From Xylaria sp. FL1777 (Eukaryota > Ascomycota > Sordariomycetes > Xylariales > Xylariaceae), in contig MU400521.1 in assembly GCA_022578965.1 (NCBI GenBank), positions 124,001 through 188,000 of the forward strand: DNA of 64,000 nt. Reading direction: 5' to 3'. The notes beneath the pieces were generated by a model that saw only the letters and a list, made by a program, of their open reading frames with translations, was not told where the DNA came from and made no database searches. Position numbers and translations under genes: made by a program. Of the stretch, positions 48,601-58,979 are shown piece after piece. Position 1 is the first letter of the stretch. Each line of letters begins with the position of its first letter.

Positions 48601-50902
48601 CTATCTTATATCAGCCCTCCATACCAAAAGTACACAGCAGAGTGGTAGCCAGGCAAGACGTGAAACGGAGTGAGAGGAGGCGGGGAGTGAGTGTGCAAGA
48701 TGCAAGCAGTCTGCAGTCAGCAGTCAAATCACTCGCTTGCCCGCAAAATACCGGGCGGTCATTTTGCGAATACATGTACTTGCACTACGATAAGTACTTA
48801 CACGGCGTTGGGTCAGCCTCCTTTCCACCGTAACGCGTGTGCGACAGTCATTTTCAACGTTTATTTTATTTTTGCCATCGCCGCTACGTAATACTCCAGC
48901 CCCTTATCCAGACGGCTCTGTTTGTGAAGTGCCGTGCGCCCCCACGAGAGAAAAAAAAAGGAAAGAAAAAGACGGCGATAGATGCACAGTTGGGACAAGA
49001 AACGTGCACGCGCATTAGACATCGAGTCAATTACAAAGACTTTCGCCTCAAAACTACATAATACTGTTATGTTATCCCACGACTGCGGCGTATGTACTGA
49101 GCAGCTGACGAGAATGCCTACTATAGCTACCTGGATCTTAATCCTGTTCCTCTTACCCGGAGCCAGCCTATTACGTGTGTCGCGGACTCTCCTGGTGGTT
49201 GGTTACCGATTAATTAGCACCAAACGCATGTGGAAAAAACAAGGAGACGGCGAAGACAAAAGACTATGAGATCTTCATCGAATTCTTCTATTTTACGTAT
49301 CTCGTGTAAGGCGCTGTCATCGTCGCGCAATCCCAGTAATCTCCGTCTAGTGTTGCACGGGAATCTTAGGTCATATCTTCCCACCCTTATTCTTCTTCTC
49401 CTTCTCTACTGGCATTGGTCATTGGCCATTAGCCATTGGCCATTTGCGGCACTGAAGCATTTTCTATTTTCTACAGTACCTAGTGTAGAGAGAATGACAG
49501 ATTGTTGTAAGCATTCTAGAATCTCTGTAACGTGCTAATCAAACCAACAACAACCCGAAGTTTCATCGCTCTCATTAATAACCCCACGCCCCCTATCTAC
49601 AGTACCTGGTATACGTTTCCTATTACCCAGTTATAAGTAGGTAACGCCATGATCAGATTACGCGGGATGCCGAACAGGCAGGATTGTTTATCTATTTATC
49701 TATCCGGACTAGTACTTAATTTAGTATCCATGCGCGAAAGTGTGTAGTAGGTATATGTAGATCTCTTCGAATCGGGAGCTACGAAACGTCACGACCACGT
49801 GCGAGTGTGCCCCTAGCGTACCGTGGGCCATGACATATTCCTGGCAGAACCGTTTGCCCAAAAGAGGCGGGTGGGCTAGGCGATATCGAGCAGGTGACTT
49901 CTGTTTGAGGTGTCCCCCTTCGGTCACCTGTTCGGATCCGGCCATCGCGGAGCTCCCCAGCTTACTGAGTACCTAGGTAGGTAGGTGGAGGTGGATAGCT
50001 TCCCACGACCCTGGATACACACACCTACCGACTTACTTACACCACCCAGATGACATTTTTTGAGGCTTTTCTGTGCATCATTGATTATTTCGCCATGTAC
50101 GCTCACTATCTATCTTATTCTCTTTGCTGACGTGGGTCGCCTTGTTTTTGTCTCTTCTAGTATACATTACATCGGCTCACTGCAGAATTTCCCAGAAACG
50201 CTGCGTAATGTGAAAGCCCAAGACTACCTAGATTTGATTTTCCCTTTTTCCTTATACCCGACGGCTGGGACCATACCCATGTTTTTTTCCCCTTCCCTTC
50301 CCTTGTGTGCCATCTCCAACGTTACAATATGTTACGCTGTGCCTCATTGTTCCGCAGTCACATGGGCTTCTCAGGGGGGAAAACGTGACTCGAATTCCCG
50401 TGCTACAGACACGAGAATCAACCCAAGAGCTGTTGGTTGGGTCGCGATCCTCTCTCCATTCTAGATAAACCGTGATGATGCCCAACGGTCGGCGAGCCCC
50501 ATGTTTTCGTCCGAAGGTTCGGCCTCAACGTGTTGCCAAGACCCTCGGATGAACCATCGTGATATCCGAGAAATCACATCCGTGGTGGTGCGGCATCGTT
50601 TTTGTGCCACCTATATATAGCCCCAGCTTCTTTCTGTCTTTGACAGTTCTGCATCGTAATGTATCTTGATCCACTCTCAAGTCCCTCGCACGAATTCCAT
50701 ACATAGTCCTCGTGGCACCGCATCAAGTTGCCATACCATCGGGTCCTGGGTTCGGGGTACTGTATTGAGACGGGGGTCCTCATGCAGGTCTCTCGGTTTT
50801 CTACGAGGTATCTGCCACATGCAGAGGGCCGGGATCATGAGACCATTTTTATAGGCTGCGTGGCCCTACGATAAGGGTGTTGGGATATGTGCACTGCTGC
50901 TG

Positions 50903-50950
50903 TGTGTGTGTGCCTGTGTGTGTGCCTGTGTGTGTGCCTGTGTGCGTGTC
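50903..50950. repeat. 12-bp GT-rich minisatellite
   Basis: Three perfect copies of TGTGTGTGTGCC followed by a fourth with two changes (TGTGTGCGTGTC). Confidence 0.9.
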
Positions 50951-52209
50951 TGTGTGCCCACCTGATTTGGATTAGGAAGTCCGTAAGAACAGCCCTTGTG
51001 TATCTATGGGCGCTTCTTGGGTCTCACGCACGAGCTATCTAGCCTAAGCCGAGGTCCGTCCGATAGCTTCCTCTACACCGGCTGCTCGTAAGCTCCGGTG
51101 GTGGTTGTCAGACTTTCGGCTTTGTTGCTATTTCCGGCCTTCTGTGTCTCACCGGTGCAATACACCCTGATCAATGATCATAGCTCTATTTACCCTTGCT
51201 CCACGCTCTTGTGTAGTTAATTGACTCAAAGTGGGTAGCTTTCTCTCGCGCCCAGTTCTCATATACCTTATCTTTTTTTTCTTTAGCGACACCATTGGTC
51301 TCAAATACTGCTAAACTGTGCCGTGAAAGTTACAATAGTGCTTAGCCAATGCTTAACTTATTATCGACTTGCCTCTTGGAGTTGAAATATGCATACATGG
51401 GCACGCGGAGTCATGAATTACTCTGGTTAAACCGCCGCTCGTAGGGTTAGGCGGAGTCGCGTCATGTGGGATCTAGGAAATAGATCCGAAGAAGAGTCCC
51501 TATCATGACAGTCAGGTCTAGAATCTAACTGCTTAGGAAAAAAAGCCACTGACATTTCGTCCAGTCATGTATGCAAATGTTCTTTAATCTCAATCGTATG
51601 CCCATTCTCTATCGTGACATGGATTAGCCTATCTTATTTTTCCTACAACAACCTATCACAATGATTTGCATAGAGATCGAGGGAGGGAAACTACATGCTG
51701 ACGAAGATGCTACAATGAATTTGGGACCCCAGACCACAGTGGGATGGCCGAGGTATATGCGTACCATATATGTTTATGGCTGAAGCTTGTTATTAGGGTC
51801 ACGGTGTGTATGATAAGAAAATAGTTGCAATCCATACTAACTCTAATTACTGCTTGTTTTTATCATTAATGATCTTCAACCTGGGTTGTTTCTGTGGATG
51901 CTTACCCATTATTTGCTGTTCTCATTGCTACGAAACTGTGACAGTAGGAAAAACGACGCCGTTAATCCTCCGTGAGAATTAGCGGTATGTATGGCATGTC
52001 ACAGAAACTTTACGGTAATTGCTAATTCAATAAACATACAAAAGCACAAAGGGGCCTTGTAAGTTAACATATAAGTCACTGGGCATCAGATATGAAGAGA
52101 TGATATTTTTTTATTTATGGTAGGATTCGAAACTTGCTAGTTGCGGCTGCAGAGTTTTGTTGCTGGTATCGAAAATACCACATAGATACCTAGGTAGTCA
52201 ACAAAACCC

Positions 52210-52246
52210 CTTATTCTCACATGGTGAGTTGCATGTGAGAAATAAG
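52210..52246. repeat. Imperfect inverted repeat with 14-bp stem
   Basis: CTTATTCTCACATG (52210-52223) is complementary to CATGTGAGAAATAAG (52232-52246) with one bulged base, around an 8-base loop. It lies in AT-rich DNA. Confidence 0.65.
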
Positions 52247-53869
52247 GCTATGTTCCATACTATTAACTAAGTAATGAATAATGTTGATTGAAAAGGATTA
52301 GGATACGTTTACTCTTTAGATCTATATCAGCGCAGTCTAAGTTAAAACATATCAAAAGTGTTCAGAATGTGCACCTTGGCATTTTCTACCACCAGACAAC
52401 ATTCTTGCCACAGTCATCTCACAAGTGACTAGTAGCTCAGAAGAGGCTATGGCATAGATAGTATGAATTATTTTAGTGGAGAGAGGCTAATCCATCAAAA
52501 TTTAGTTACTCTAGCCGACAACAGACTACATACCTCATATTGAACCTCCTTTGAGGTAATAAATGACTGGACGGTATGGCAGCAAGGTTGATAGCATATG
52601 AAGAGCGTAAACTGCTTCAGATAATTGCTTAACCCATAAGGCTTCAGATGATACCGGGAGAGACTTGCAAGTATCCTCGTTCTGACTATCAGAAAATTTA
52701 GTAATTCCGGTTCCCAGTGAACTATTCTAGAGAACTGGGCTATAAGATTCTCAATCGGCTGAGACAAAGTATAAGCTTGGTTATTGCTAGTCGGGGCAAT
52801 ATTGGAGAAACAGCTCGAGAGACCTCTATCATCAACGTCAATCAAACTGTGGAAGTGTGAACTAGACCCAGGGGCTTCATAATTTATCTGCTTGCCATTA
52901 AATCCCTTAGCAGTTATCCGGTGGTTTGCATAATGTGTTGGTTGGTACATGCAAGAGCAATGAAGGCCAATTTTATTGATGTTTTACTGATCAAGGAATT
53001 ACAAGAAAATTTCGACCACGTATTCACTTCTCAATAGCTGTTCCAAATATCATAGGACTATCTTGGTAGCTGGTTACAAGAAGGTTACTGAAAATGGAGA
53101 GGAAGTGGTGTCTGGACATTATTAACTGTACATGGAGATTAATAGCTTAGGTTCTAAGGAAGAGGTTCAACTCCCTTAGTTACTATAGGTCAGTTATATA
53201 TAAACTATGTCTGCATTAGTAACAGATCATAGATAGTATAAGATAGTAGGTGAACAAGGACGTAGGGATTATCTTTCTGCACCCTGCGTTAACTCGCCTT
53301 GTTTGGCTATTCTAAACTGTAATGGATAAGTGAAAGTAGCTATGCTTGTTAGAGAGAATAGGTATAAAACACAGAACTTTATTATAGTGATCGGATAATC
53401 AAGTAGTATTAATGGAATCTTAATATTACCTATTTGCTAAGTTAACATGGGGTACTTTAGTACTATTAACTTTGTAGATGGTAAAGTATTCACTTATGCT
53501 GCCGAATTCAAGACATAAATCTTTACCAAAGGGATCACTAGTTATCTTGGGCGTTTAGAATAGTATAAGATGTAGGCGCGTGTCTGGTTTATACTTAATG
53601 AAGTACCTACACTGCTGCTACTGGCAGGTACCAACCTTGTACACACAGTGTCCGTTACTGGTCTTCGGCGAATGACACAGGGCTAAATGACTGTCCATTA
53701 GTGTGGATACTACACCCCACCAACAGGTTGCATCATTGCTTTGCTTCTTATATCTTCGCATTCATTCTTCTCCTTGCACATCCAATAAACACGGACTCCA
53801 TGTTTCTATATTCAATGTACATTACATGTTAATTAAGTACCGCTTGGAATCGCTAAAGCAACATTCAAA

Positions 53870-56125
53870 ATGTCCAGCCGACAGTTGCGCAAGCTTCAGA
53901 GGCAGAGAGAACTGGAACAACTTCAAACCCTGAGCCCCGCCAACCACAACTCAGACGAGAGTGAAGATGATGCGCCTGTGCAGAGGGTCAAGACTGTGTT
54001 CTCGGGATTTGCTGCTCTAGGAGGGCAAGACGAAAATGAAGGCGAAGACGAAGACGACGAGGAGGAGGATAAAGTTAAACCCACCGAGTCTTCGTCACAT
54101 CCTACCCAAAGCGCAGTCCTCACGGAGACCACGAATGGCCCCTCCGGTAAAAGCAAGAAGAAAAAGAAGAAGAAGGGAAAGAAACCGACTACAAATATTG
54201 AGTCGTCTACGCGAACGGACACGCCTACGCGAGCCGGCGACGATATTGACGAAGCCCTTCGAGAACTTAATTTATCGAACACGAAATCTAGTACTACTCC
54301 TAGTTCCCAAGCGGACAGGACGCGATCGGTGGCCTACGAGCGAATATGCGAACTTCTTCGTATAAACACCCAAAATTTAAAGGTCGTAAACGAAATGCGC
54401 AATCTCTTCGGCCGGGAGGCGATTGCCGCTGCTTTGAATGAGGAGAACGAAGAACGCGCACGCACACAACGCCCACGCCATATCCCACAGCAAGTCGACC
54501 TAGAGACCTTCCTCAAGGGAGAGCCAGGTAAAAGCTTACCTGAGGTTACGCTTCGCAGAAATCCATTCTTGCCAGGGAAAGATACATGGCCGCGTGCTTC
54601 CACGGAAGGACTAACTATGAGACAAATTAAAGAAACGGCAGCCCTAGACAAGTCTATATCTGGCACGGTCGAGTTCGGATTTGTTCACGGCGAGCTATAC
54701 AATACTTTAGAGCAGCACTTCTTTCAGCTGGTCCAAATGTTGGACCCTATGCAACTGGTACACTTTCTACACCGTCATCCGTACCACATTTCCACACTCA
54801 TCCAAGTCAGCAAGGTTGCTAAGCAAGATCAGAACTCGGCCCTGGCAGCTGACCTGTGCGAGCGAGCTTTATTCACATTTGGTCGTGTAGCTCTCTCTAG
54901 TTTCCGACAGAAAATGGAAGAAGGCAAGGCAAGGCTCGACTTCAGGCGACCAGAAAACAGGCAATTCTGGTTGGCGGGCTACCACTACCTCAAGAGCTTA
55001 GTAATGAAGGGGACGTATAGGACTGCTTTGGAGTGGGCTAAGCTGTTGTTCAGTATGGATTTAGATGATCCTTATGGCATGATACACTTCATTCATCCGA
55101 TGGCCATCCGGGCACACGAATCAAAGTGGTTCATTGACTTCTGTGACTCAGAAGTTTTGGACAACCTCGATACGGTGCAAGACTATATTCGACAGACATT
55201 GGTGCTCGCTAGGCTGCAACAGAAGGACACTGCTGGTGCCAAGGCTCTCTTACTGGAAGGCATGGAACGGCTCCCGTGGCTTTATAGTAGCCTGTATAAG
55301 GCGCTCAACCTCGATGTACCGAAAGCAATCTGGGGTATGCAGCCGCGCGATGGCCACGAGGAGCTCTTTGTAGAATTATACATACATCAAACGAAGAGCT
55401 TGTGGGATAACGCACAAGCTACAGGATTGCTGAAAGAGGCAGCTCGTGAGGCAAAGAAGCCGGATTTCCAGACCTTCGGCTTCCCGCCAGTGGTTGGGCG
55501 GAACGCTGCAAGGTTTGTCTACTTAGACAACACGCCGTCCCTTATGGGTCATGTTCCAGGGGACTTGCTTAGCACGTCACCCAACTGGGAGTTCGATCCC
55601 ATTCCCCCATTGAAGGACGAAAACATCTTCTCTTACGAATCTCAACGGCAGCCATGGATGCCCAGTCGGGATGAATTACGTGGCTTGGATCTTCCACAAG
55701 ACGGGCCGGCGTTGCGCCGTCTCCTTGCCCGAATGAGGCGAAGAGGTGCACCGCTGGAATTCGACGCCATGATTGAAGAAGCATTAGCCGAAGTCAATCA
55801 AATTGACACCGGCGATGGGGATAACGAAGAGGATGAGGACAACGACGAAGCGGCTGACGCCGAGCCTAGCGAAGCCCTTGGAACTGGCATTCTCCAAGCA
55901 TTGATGGATTTATTCAGCGTCAGGAGGGCGGGTCCAAGCGAAAGTGACAGCGAGTTTATTGAAGACCACTGGCACTTGGTCGAGTCGGAGCTGGAGAACA
56001 GGATGCCGGGAGCATGGGGAAGCGATTCAGATGATGGGACGGCGGGGTTGAGTCGAAATGGCGAAGGGGGTGCGGTGGAAGACGCGACTGATGACGATAT
56101 GCCAGCTCCAGAACCCGCGTCCTGA
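53870..56125 (+). CDS. RQC1: TCF25/Rqc1 family protein (ribosome quality control)
   Basis: An uninterrupted frame of 751 residues starting MSSRQLRKLQRQRELEQ. Yeast Rqc1 and mammalian TCF25/NULP1 belong to the ribosome-associated quality-control complex with Ltn1 and Rqc2, acting on 60S subunits with stalled chains. Residues 1-120 are acidic and then Lys-rich (DEEEEDK, GKSKKKKKKKGKK). The TCF25 domain spans about 170-600: IRRNPFLPG-like segments, FVHGELYNTLEQHFFQLVQMLDP, LVHFLHRHPYHISTLIQVS, RRPENRQFWLAGYHYLKSLV, DDPYGMIHFIHPMAIRAHES, then LPWLYSSLYKALNLDVPKAIW and NEFVERH-like EFIEDHW near the end. The C-terminal 100 residues are acidic. Length matches fungal members. No introns. Confidence 0.94.
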   Translation: MSSRQLRKLQRQRELEQLQTLSPANHNSDESEDDAPVQRVKTVFSGFAALGGQDENEGEDEDDEEEDKVKPTESSSHPTQSAVLTETTNGPSGKSKKKKKKKGKKPTTNIESSTRTDTPTRAGDDIDEALRELNLSNTKSSTTPSSQADRTRSVAYERICELLRINTQNLKVVNEMRNLFGREAIAAALNEENEERARTQRPRHIPQQVDLETFLKGEPGKSLPEVTLRRNPFLPGKDTWPRASTEGLTMRQIKETAALDKSISGTVEFGFVHGELYNTLEQHFFQLVQMLDPMQLVHFLHRHPYHISTLIQVSKVAKQDQNSALAADLCERALFTFGRVALSSFRQKMEEGKARLDFRRPENRQFWLAGYHYLKSLVMKGTYRTALEWAKLLFSMDLDDPYGMIHFIHPMAIRAHESKWFIDFCDSEVLDNLDTVQDYIRQTLVLARLQQKDTAGAKALLLEGMERLPWLYSSLYKALNLDVPKAIWGMQPRDGHEELFVELYIHQTKSLWDNAQATGLLKEAAREAKKPDFQTFGFPPVVGRNAARFVYLDNTPSLMGHVPGDLLSTSPNWEFDPIPPLKDENIFSYESQRQPWMPSRDELRGLDLPQDGPALRRLLARMRRRGAPLEFDAMIEEALAEVNQIDTGDGDNEEDEDNDEAADAEPSEALGTGILQALMDLFSVRRAGPSESDSEFIEDHWHLVESELENRMPGAWGSDSDDGTAGLSRNGEGGAVEDATDDDMPAPEPAS

Positions 56126-56411
56126 GCACTCATTGTCGTGGATTATGCTACCTACCTACCTACCTACCTAACTAGGTACTTGGATGCGAATTGCAATTCG
56201 CCAGATACCTCCACTACGAGATGGCATCTCTAGTGGATGCGCCAAGGCGGCACGTTGTTCAAAGAAGATGCAGGGCCAGCCACTGTACTTCGCTAGCCAT
56301 GTGTAACTAGAAATGGGGCAGATCAGTAGTGTAGGCAGATGATTTGCATGCACTGCAGCACAGCCATTCAATTGCCATATTTGGGTACTACTGTATATGT
56401 GTTCCTTCAGC

Positions 56412-56438
56412 TATACGTGATATACGTGATATACGTGA
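56412..56438. repeat. Three tandem nonamers TATACGTGA
   Basis: Perfect 9-bp unit repeated three times. Each contains ACGTGA, a bZIP/bHLH-like core. Confidence 0.85.
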
Positions 56439-56657
56439 TCGGACACTGACGGACGGCCCCTGCGGATCTAGATGTTCGATGTTCGACTGTTTTGAGTACC
56501 GGTAATGAGCAAGTTTTGCTCTAGTAATATCAATGATATAATTAGCGGCAACTGGCCGTTTCACGTGAGCATTGCGAGGCATTACGAAGCACACTCGGAA
56601 ACTTGCTCACGTTTCACTTAGGTACTTATTGATACTACAGTACTATCTAATTAGATA

Positions 56658-56681
56658 CATGTGAGCATGTGAGCATGTGAG
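56658..56681. repeat. Three tandem octamers CATGTGAG
   Basis: Perfect 8-bp unit repeated three times, followed by CATGT. Confidence 0.9.
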
Positions 56682-57261
56682 CATGTACTGTAGGTAGGTT
56701 AGGTACTAGTAGGTAAGTTATATATATCTTTTTTTGTTCTGTTCCGGCCCGGCGGGTAGCGCACGCGAGAGCTAGCGCCGAAGTCGTCACTAGTAGACGT
56801 ACCGTGCACAAAACAGTCTGTAATGTATATACACTGTATTTGTAAGAAGCAGTACCTGGATGGCCACGTCAGCTGTGCCTAGTGCTGCCAGCGTGGAATG
56901 TGCCTAGCGGTTCCGGACAGAGCGCGTTTAATGCGCCGCACTGTGAAGTACAAGAAGGAGCTCGTGGAGGGGTTCCGAGCAGCCCCTCCTGTCCAAATGT
57001 CAAAGCCGGCCGACTGCATTATTAATGGTTGGTTACCTGACAACCACCGCCTATCAACCTACTTAAAGTCGTTGTCGTGGCCTCTTCTCCCGTCTTCTAC
57101 AATCAGGTTCACGCACAGACACATCTTTCCACATATAAACCCCTCATTGCCACAGACACTCTTTACTGTTCCACACAGACCGTGATATCTACGCTGAACC
57201 GCAAACTCCCAAGGGATAATAGCATCGAGGACTGCATCATCTGCATCATACTTCTAACATC

Positions 57262-57723
57262 ATGGCCGACGCACACACTTACAAGTTCAGAGTCGCGATG
57301 AGCTGCGGTGGCTGCTCCGGCGCTATCAACCGCGTTCTGGGAAAACTGGACGGTACGTCTCGTTTCCTCCCTTGTCCCCTCTAGCTCACGTCCCGATTCC
57401 TCGACTGCCCTCCTACATCAGACGAAGTTCTCACCCTCTTCACTGCTTTTCTGTCCACTCGCATTCGTATATATCGATACCCTCTCCCCTCTTTAGCCCG
57501 ACACTTTTCGTCCTTAAGAGTAGACCTTAGGTGACTGACTGGATTTCCAAATTCAATAGGCGTCCAGAGCTACGACGTATCCCTCGAGAAACAGGAGGCC
57601 GTCATCGTTGCATCCCCCGGTCTTGACTACGAGACCGTGCTCAAGACAATCAAGAAGACTGGCAAAAAAGTGGAATGGGGCCAGGTGGATGGCGAGTCCA
57701 AGAGCATCGACCTACCCGAGTAG
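57262..57723 (+). CDS. ATX1: Copper chaperone Atx1
   Basis: A cytosolic metallochaperone that hands Cu(I) to the Golgi copper ATPase Ccc2, feeding multicopper oxidases such as the iron-uptake ferroxidase. Two exons, 57262-57352 and 57560-57723, give 84 residues across a 207-bp GT-AG intron with a CAATAG acceptor. The HMA fold is clear: KFRVAMSCGGCSGAINRVLGKLD carries the M-x-C-x-x-C copper site (M13, C15, C18). The splice gives LDGVQSYDVSLEKQEAVIV, followed by YETVLKTIKKTGKKVEWGQV with the conserved lysines used for docking. Length and lysine pattern match fungal Atx1. Confidence 0.95.
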
Positions 57724-58568
57724 AGAGCCTAGTAAAGACTATATCAATTCGTATGAGGAATTAGATTGGGCGAGACATAACAATTTCCCCTTACCCATAA
57801 CAGATGCTTTGATATGGGGAGGAAGGTGAGGTGATCTGCATTGCTAGGCGATGTGTGAGTTTGGGTTCGTTCTCATACGAGAAGATTATGAATGGGCCGG
57901 CATGATTGATTGATTGTATGACGAATAGCTCGGAGTTGGGAAACCTTGGACTGACTGATTCACAATGGGATAAATCATGCTATTTATAGACGACCCGCGA
58001 GTCGTGTATTACCTGGTCCTTGGGATCCGTTTTTGGCGGGTTTATCTTTTTGGAATGATGTGATTGTTCCTCTTTATATGCAACCCGACATTTTCCCTTG
58101 TAGGTGAACGTCCCAGATCACCTTGGATGAGTCCTTGAAGATGAAGAGGAAGAGGTTGAGTATTATAAGGTAGAAGGAAGCTTTAAACTATAAGCAACCC
58201 CTGCATTGACCGATACTCCTTTCTAGCCCGGTACCTTGCGCCAAATGCAAACAAGTATTCACCCCCTCGGACAATCTTTTGCTAAATAATATCCGCCCTA
58301 AATTTTCGGCTAAGATATAGACTCGCAGGACAGACAGGCTTCCGGGCAATGATCGTCTATGTCACCCACTCTCGGGGCCGAATCTCCAAGCAAGCACATA
58401 ATGAATTACCGGGTTGAAGGATGATAGAGAGAGAAGAGGGAAAGGAAAACCAAGTCAAAGATTTGAATGATGTGAAAACAAAAGAAGAAATTGATAAGAA
58501 GGGGGCGATTTTGAATTCCTCGGTAGCCAGCAGAAGGCAAAGCCCAAATCTCCACGCGTCACCAAGGC
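57724..58568. other. Convergent intergenic region after ATX1
   Basis: About 840 bp of 3' flanks for ATX1 (+) and the small acidic orphan (-). No gene seen. Confidence 0.45.
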
Positions 58569-58979
58569 CTAGCTCAGCTGCCACACAACGCCCTTGTACC
58601 CGATCTTCGCGAAGGCGATCCTGGAATTCCCATCGCCCGGGCCAGGGCGGCCGCGCTCCCAGCACCTGCAGGCCTCGCGGAACAGGAAGTGGAAATTGAC
58701 GCGGTGCTTCGCGTCGACGTAGAGGTGCCTTTCCGGGCTGCCTTCCGGGTACGAGAGGTCCAGCCTCACGCGCAGGATCACCTCGTCCTTGTTCTTGCCG
58801 TCGTCCTTGCCGTCGTCGTCGCTGTCGTCGCTGACGACCCTCAGGACCGCGCGGTTTACCCGGCCCACTTTCATTGCCCTCCACACCTCGAAGTCGTTGC
58901 TGTCTACCTTTGCGAAGACCCATTCTATCAGCTCCACTATCGACGAGACTGTCTCGACGGAATCGAGTGTTGATGACAT
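58569..58979 (-). CDS. Small orphan protein with acidic middle (136 aa)
   Basis: An unspliced frame starting MSSTLDSVETVSSIVELIEWVF, GC-rich and well formed. The N-terminal 50 residues are amphipathic. An acidic/Lys stretch (about 51-66, SDDSDDDGKDDGKNKDE) splits two beta-like segments (RAVLRVVSD and VILRVRLDLSYPEG). The C-terminal part has FHFLFREACRCWERGRPG and ends KIGYKGVVWQLS. I do not recognise the family. A longer frame on the same strand (58357-59097) overlaps it in another phase, but gives Arg/Gly/Pro-rich low-complexity sequence typical of a shadow frame. The acidic loop is encoded by a GAC/GAT-rich run, perhaps a repeat expansion inside a small domain. Confidence 0.55.
   Translation of the reverse strand: MSSTLDSVETVSSIVELIEWVFAKVDSNDFEVWRAMKVGRVNRAVLRVVSDDSDDDGKDDGKNKDEVILRVRLDLSYPEGSPERHLYVDAKHRVNFHFLFREACRCWERGRPGPGDGNSRIAFAKIGYKGVVWQLS

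Larger units (their letters stand above)
44394..53869. other. Gene-poor island, right part
   Basis: About 9.5 kb with no recognisable conserved gene. A plus-strand frame of 112 codons at 44415-44750 follows the tiny ORFs, and a 52-residue hydrophobic frame lies at 49114-49269. Minus-strand frames at 47838-48560 (240 codons, no good ATG at its start) and 52495-52950 (151 aa) show no motif. The last 2.4 kb (51.5-53.7 kb) are AT-rich. No RNA gene could be supported. Confidence 0.45.
56126..57261. other. Intergenic region between RQC1 and ATX1, with short tandem repeats
   Basis: About 1.1 kb. It has (CTAC)n near 56150-56170, three TATACGTGA nonamers (56412-56438), three CATGTGAG octamers (56658-56681), a TAGGTA cluster (56690-56720), and a C/T-rich leader before ATX1. 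No additional gene supported. Confidence 0.5.

Noticed and set aside
49114..49269. 52-residue hydrophobic frame
   Set aside because: A single hydrophobic stretch is common by chance, the start context is weak, and nothing supports expression.
50375..50420. tRNA-like B-box (ACTCGAATTCCCG)
   Set aside because: No matching A-box at proper distance and no acceptor-stem pairing.
52495..52950. 151-codon minus-strand frame in AT-rich DNA
   Set aside because: No recognisable domain, and it is bounded by AT-rich decayed-looking sequence. Kept only as a possible relic.
53347..53640. LTR-like text (TGTTAGAG..., TATAAAAC-like box)
   Set aside because: No matching second copy, primer-binding site or target duplication was found. 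AT-rich DNA produces such resemblance often.
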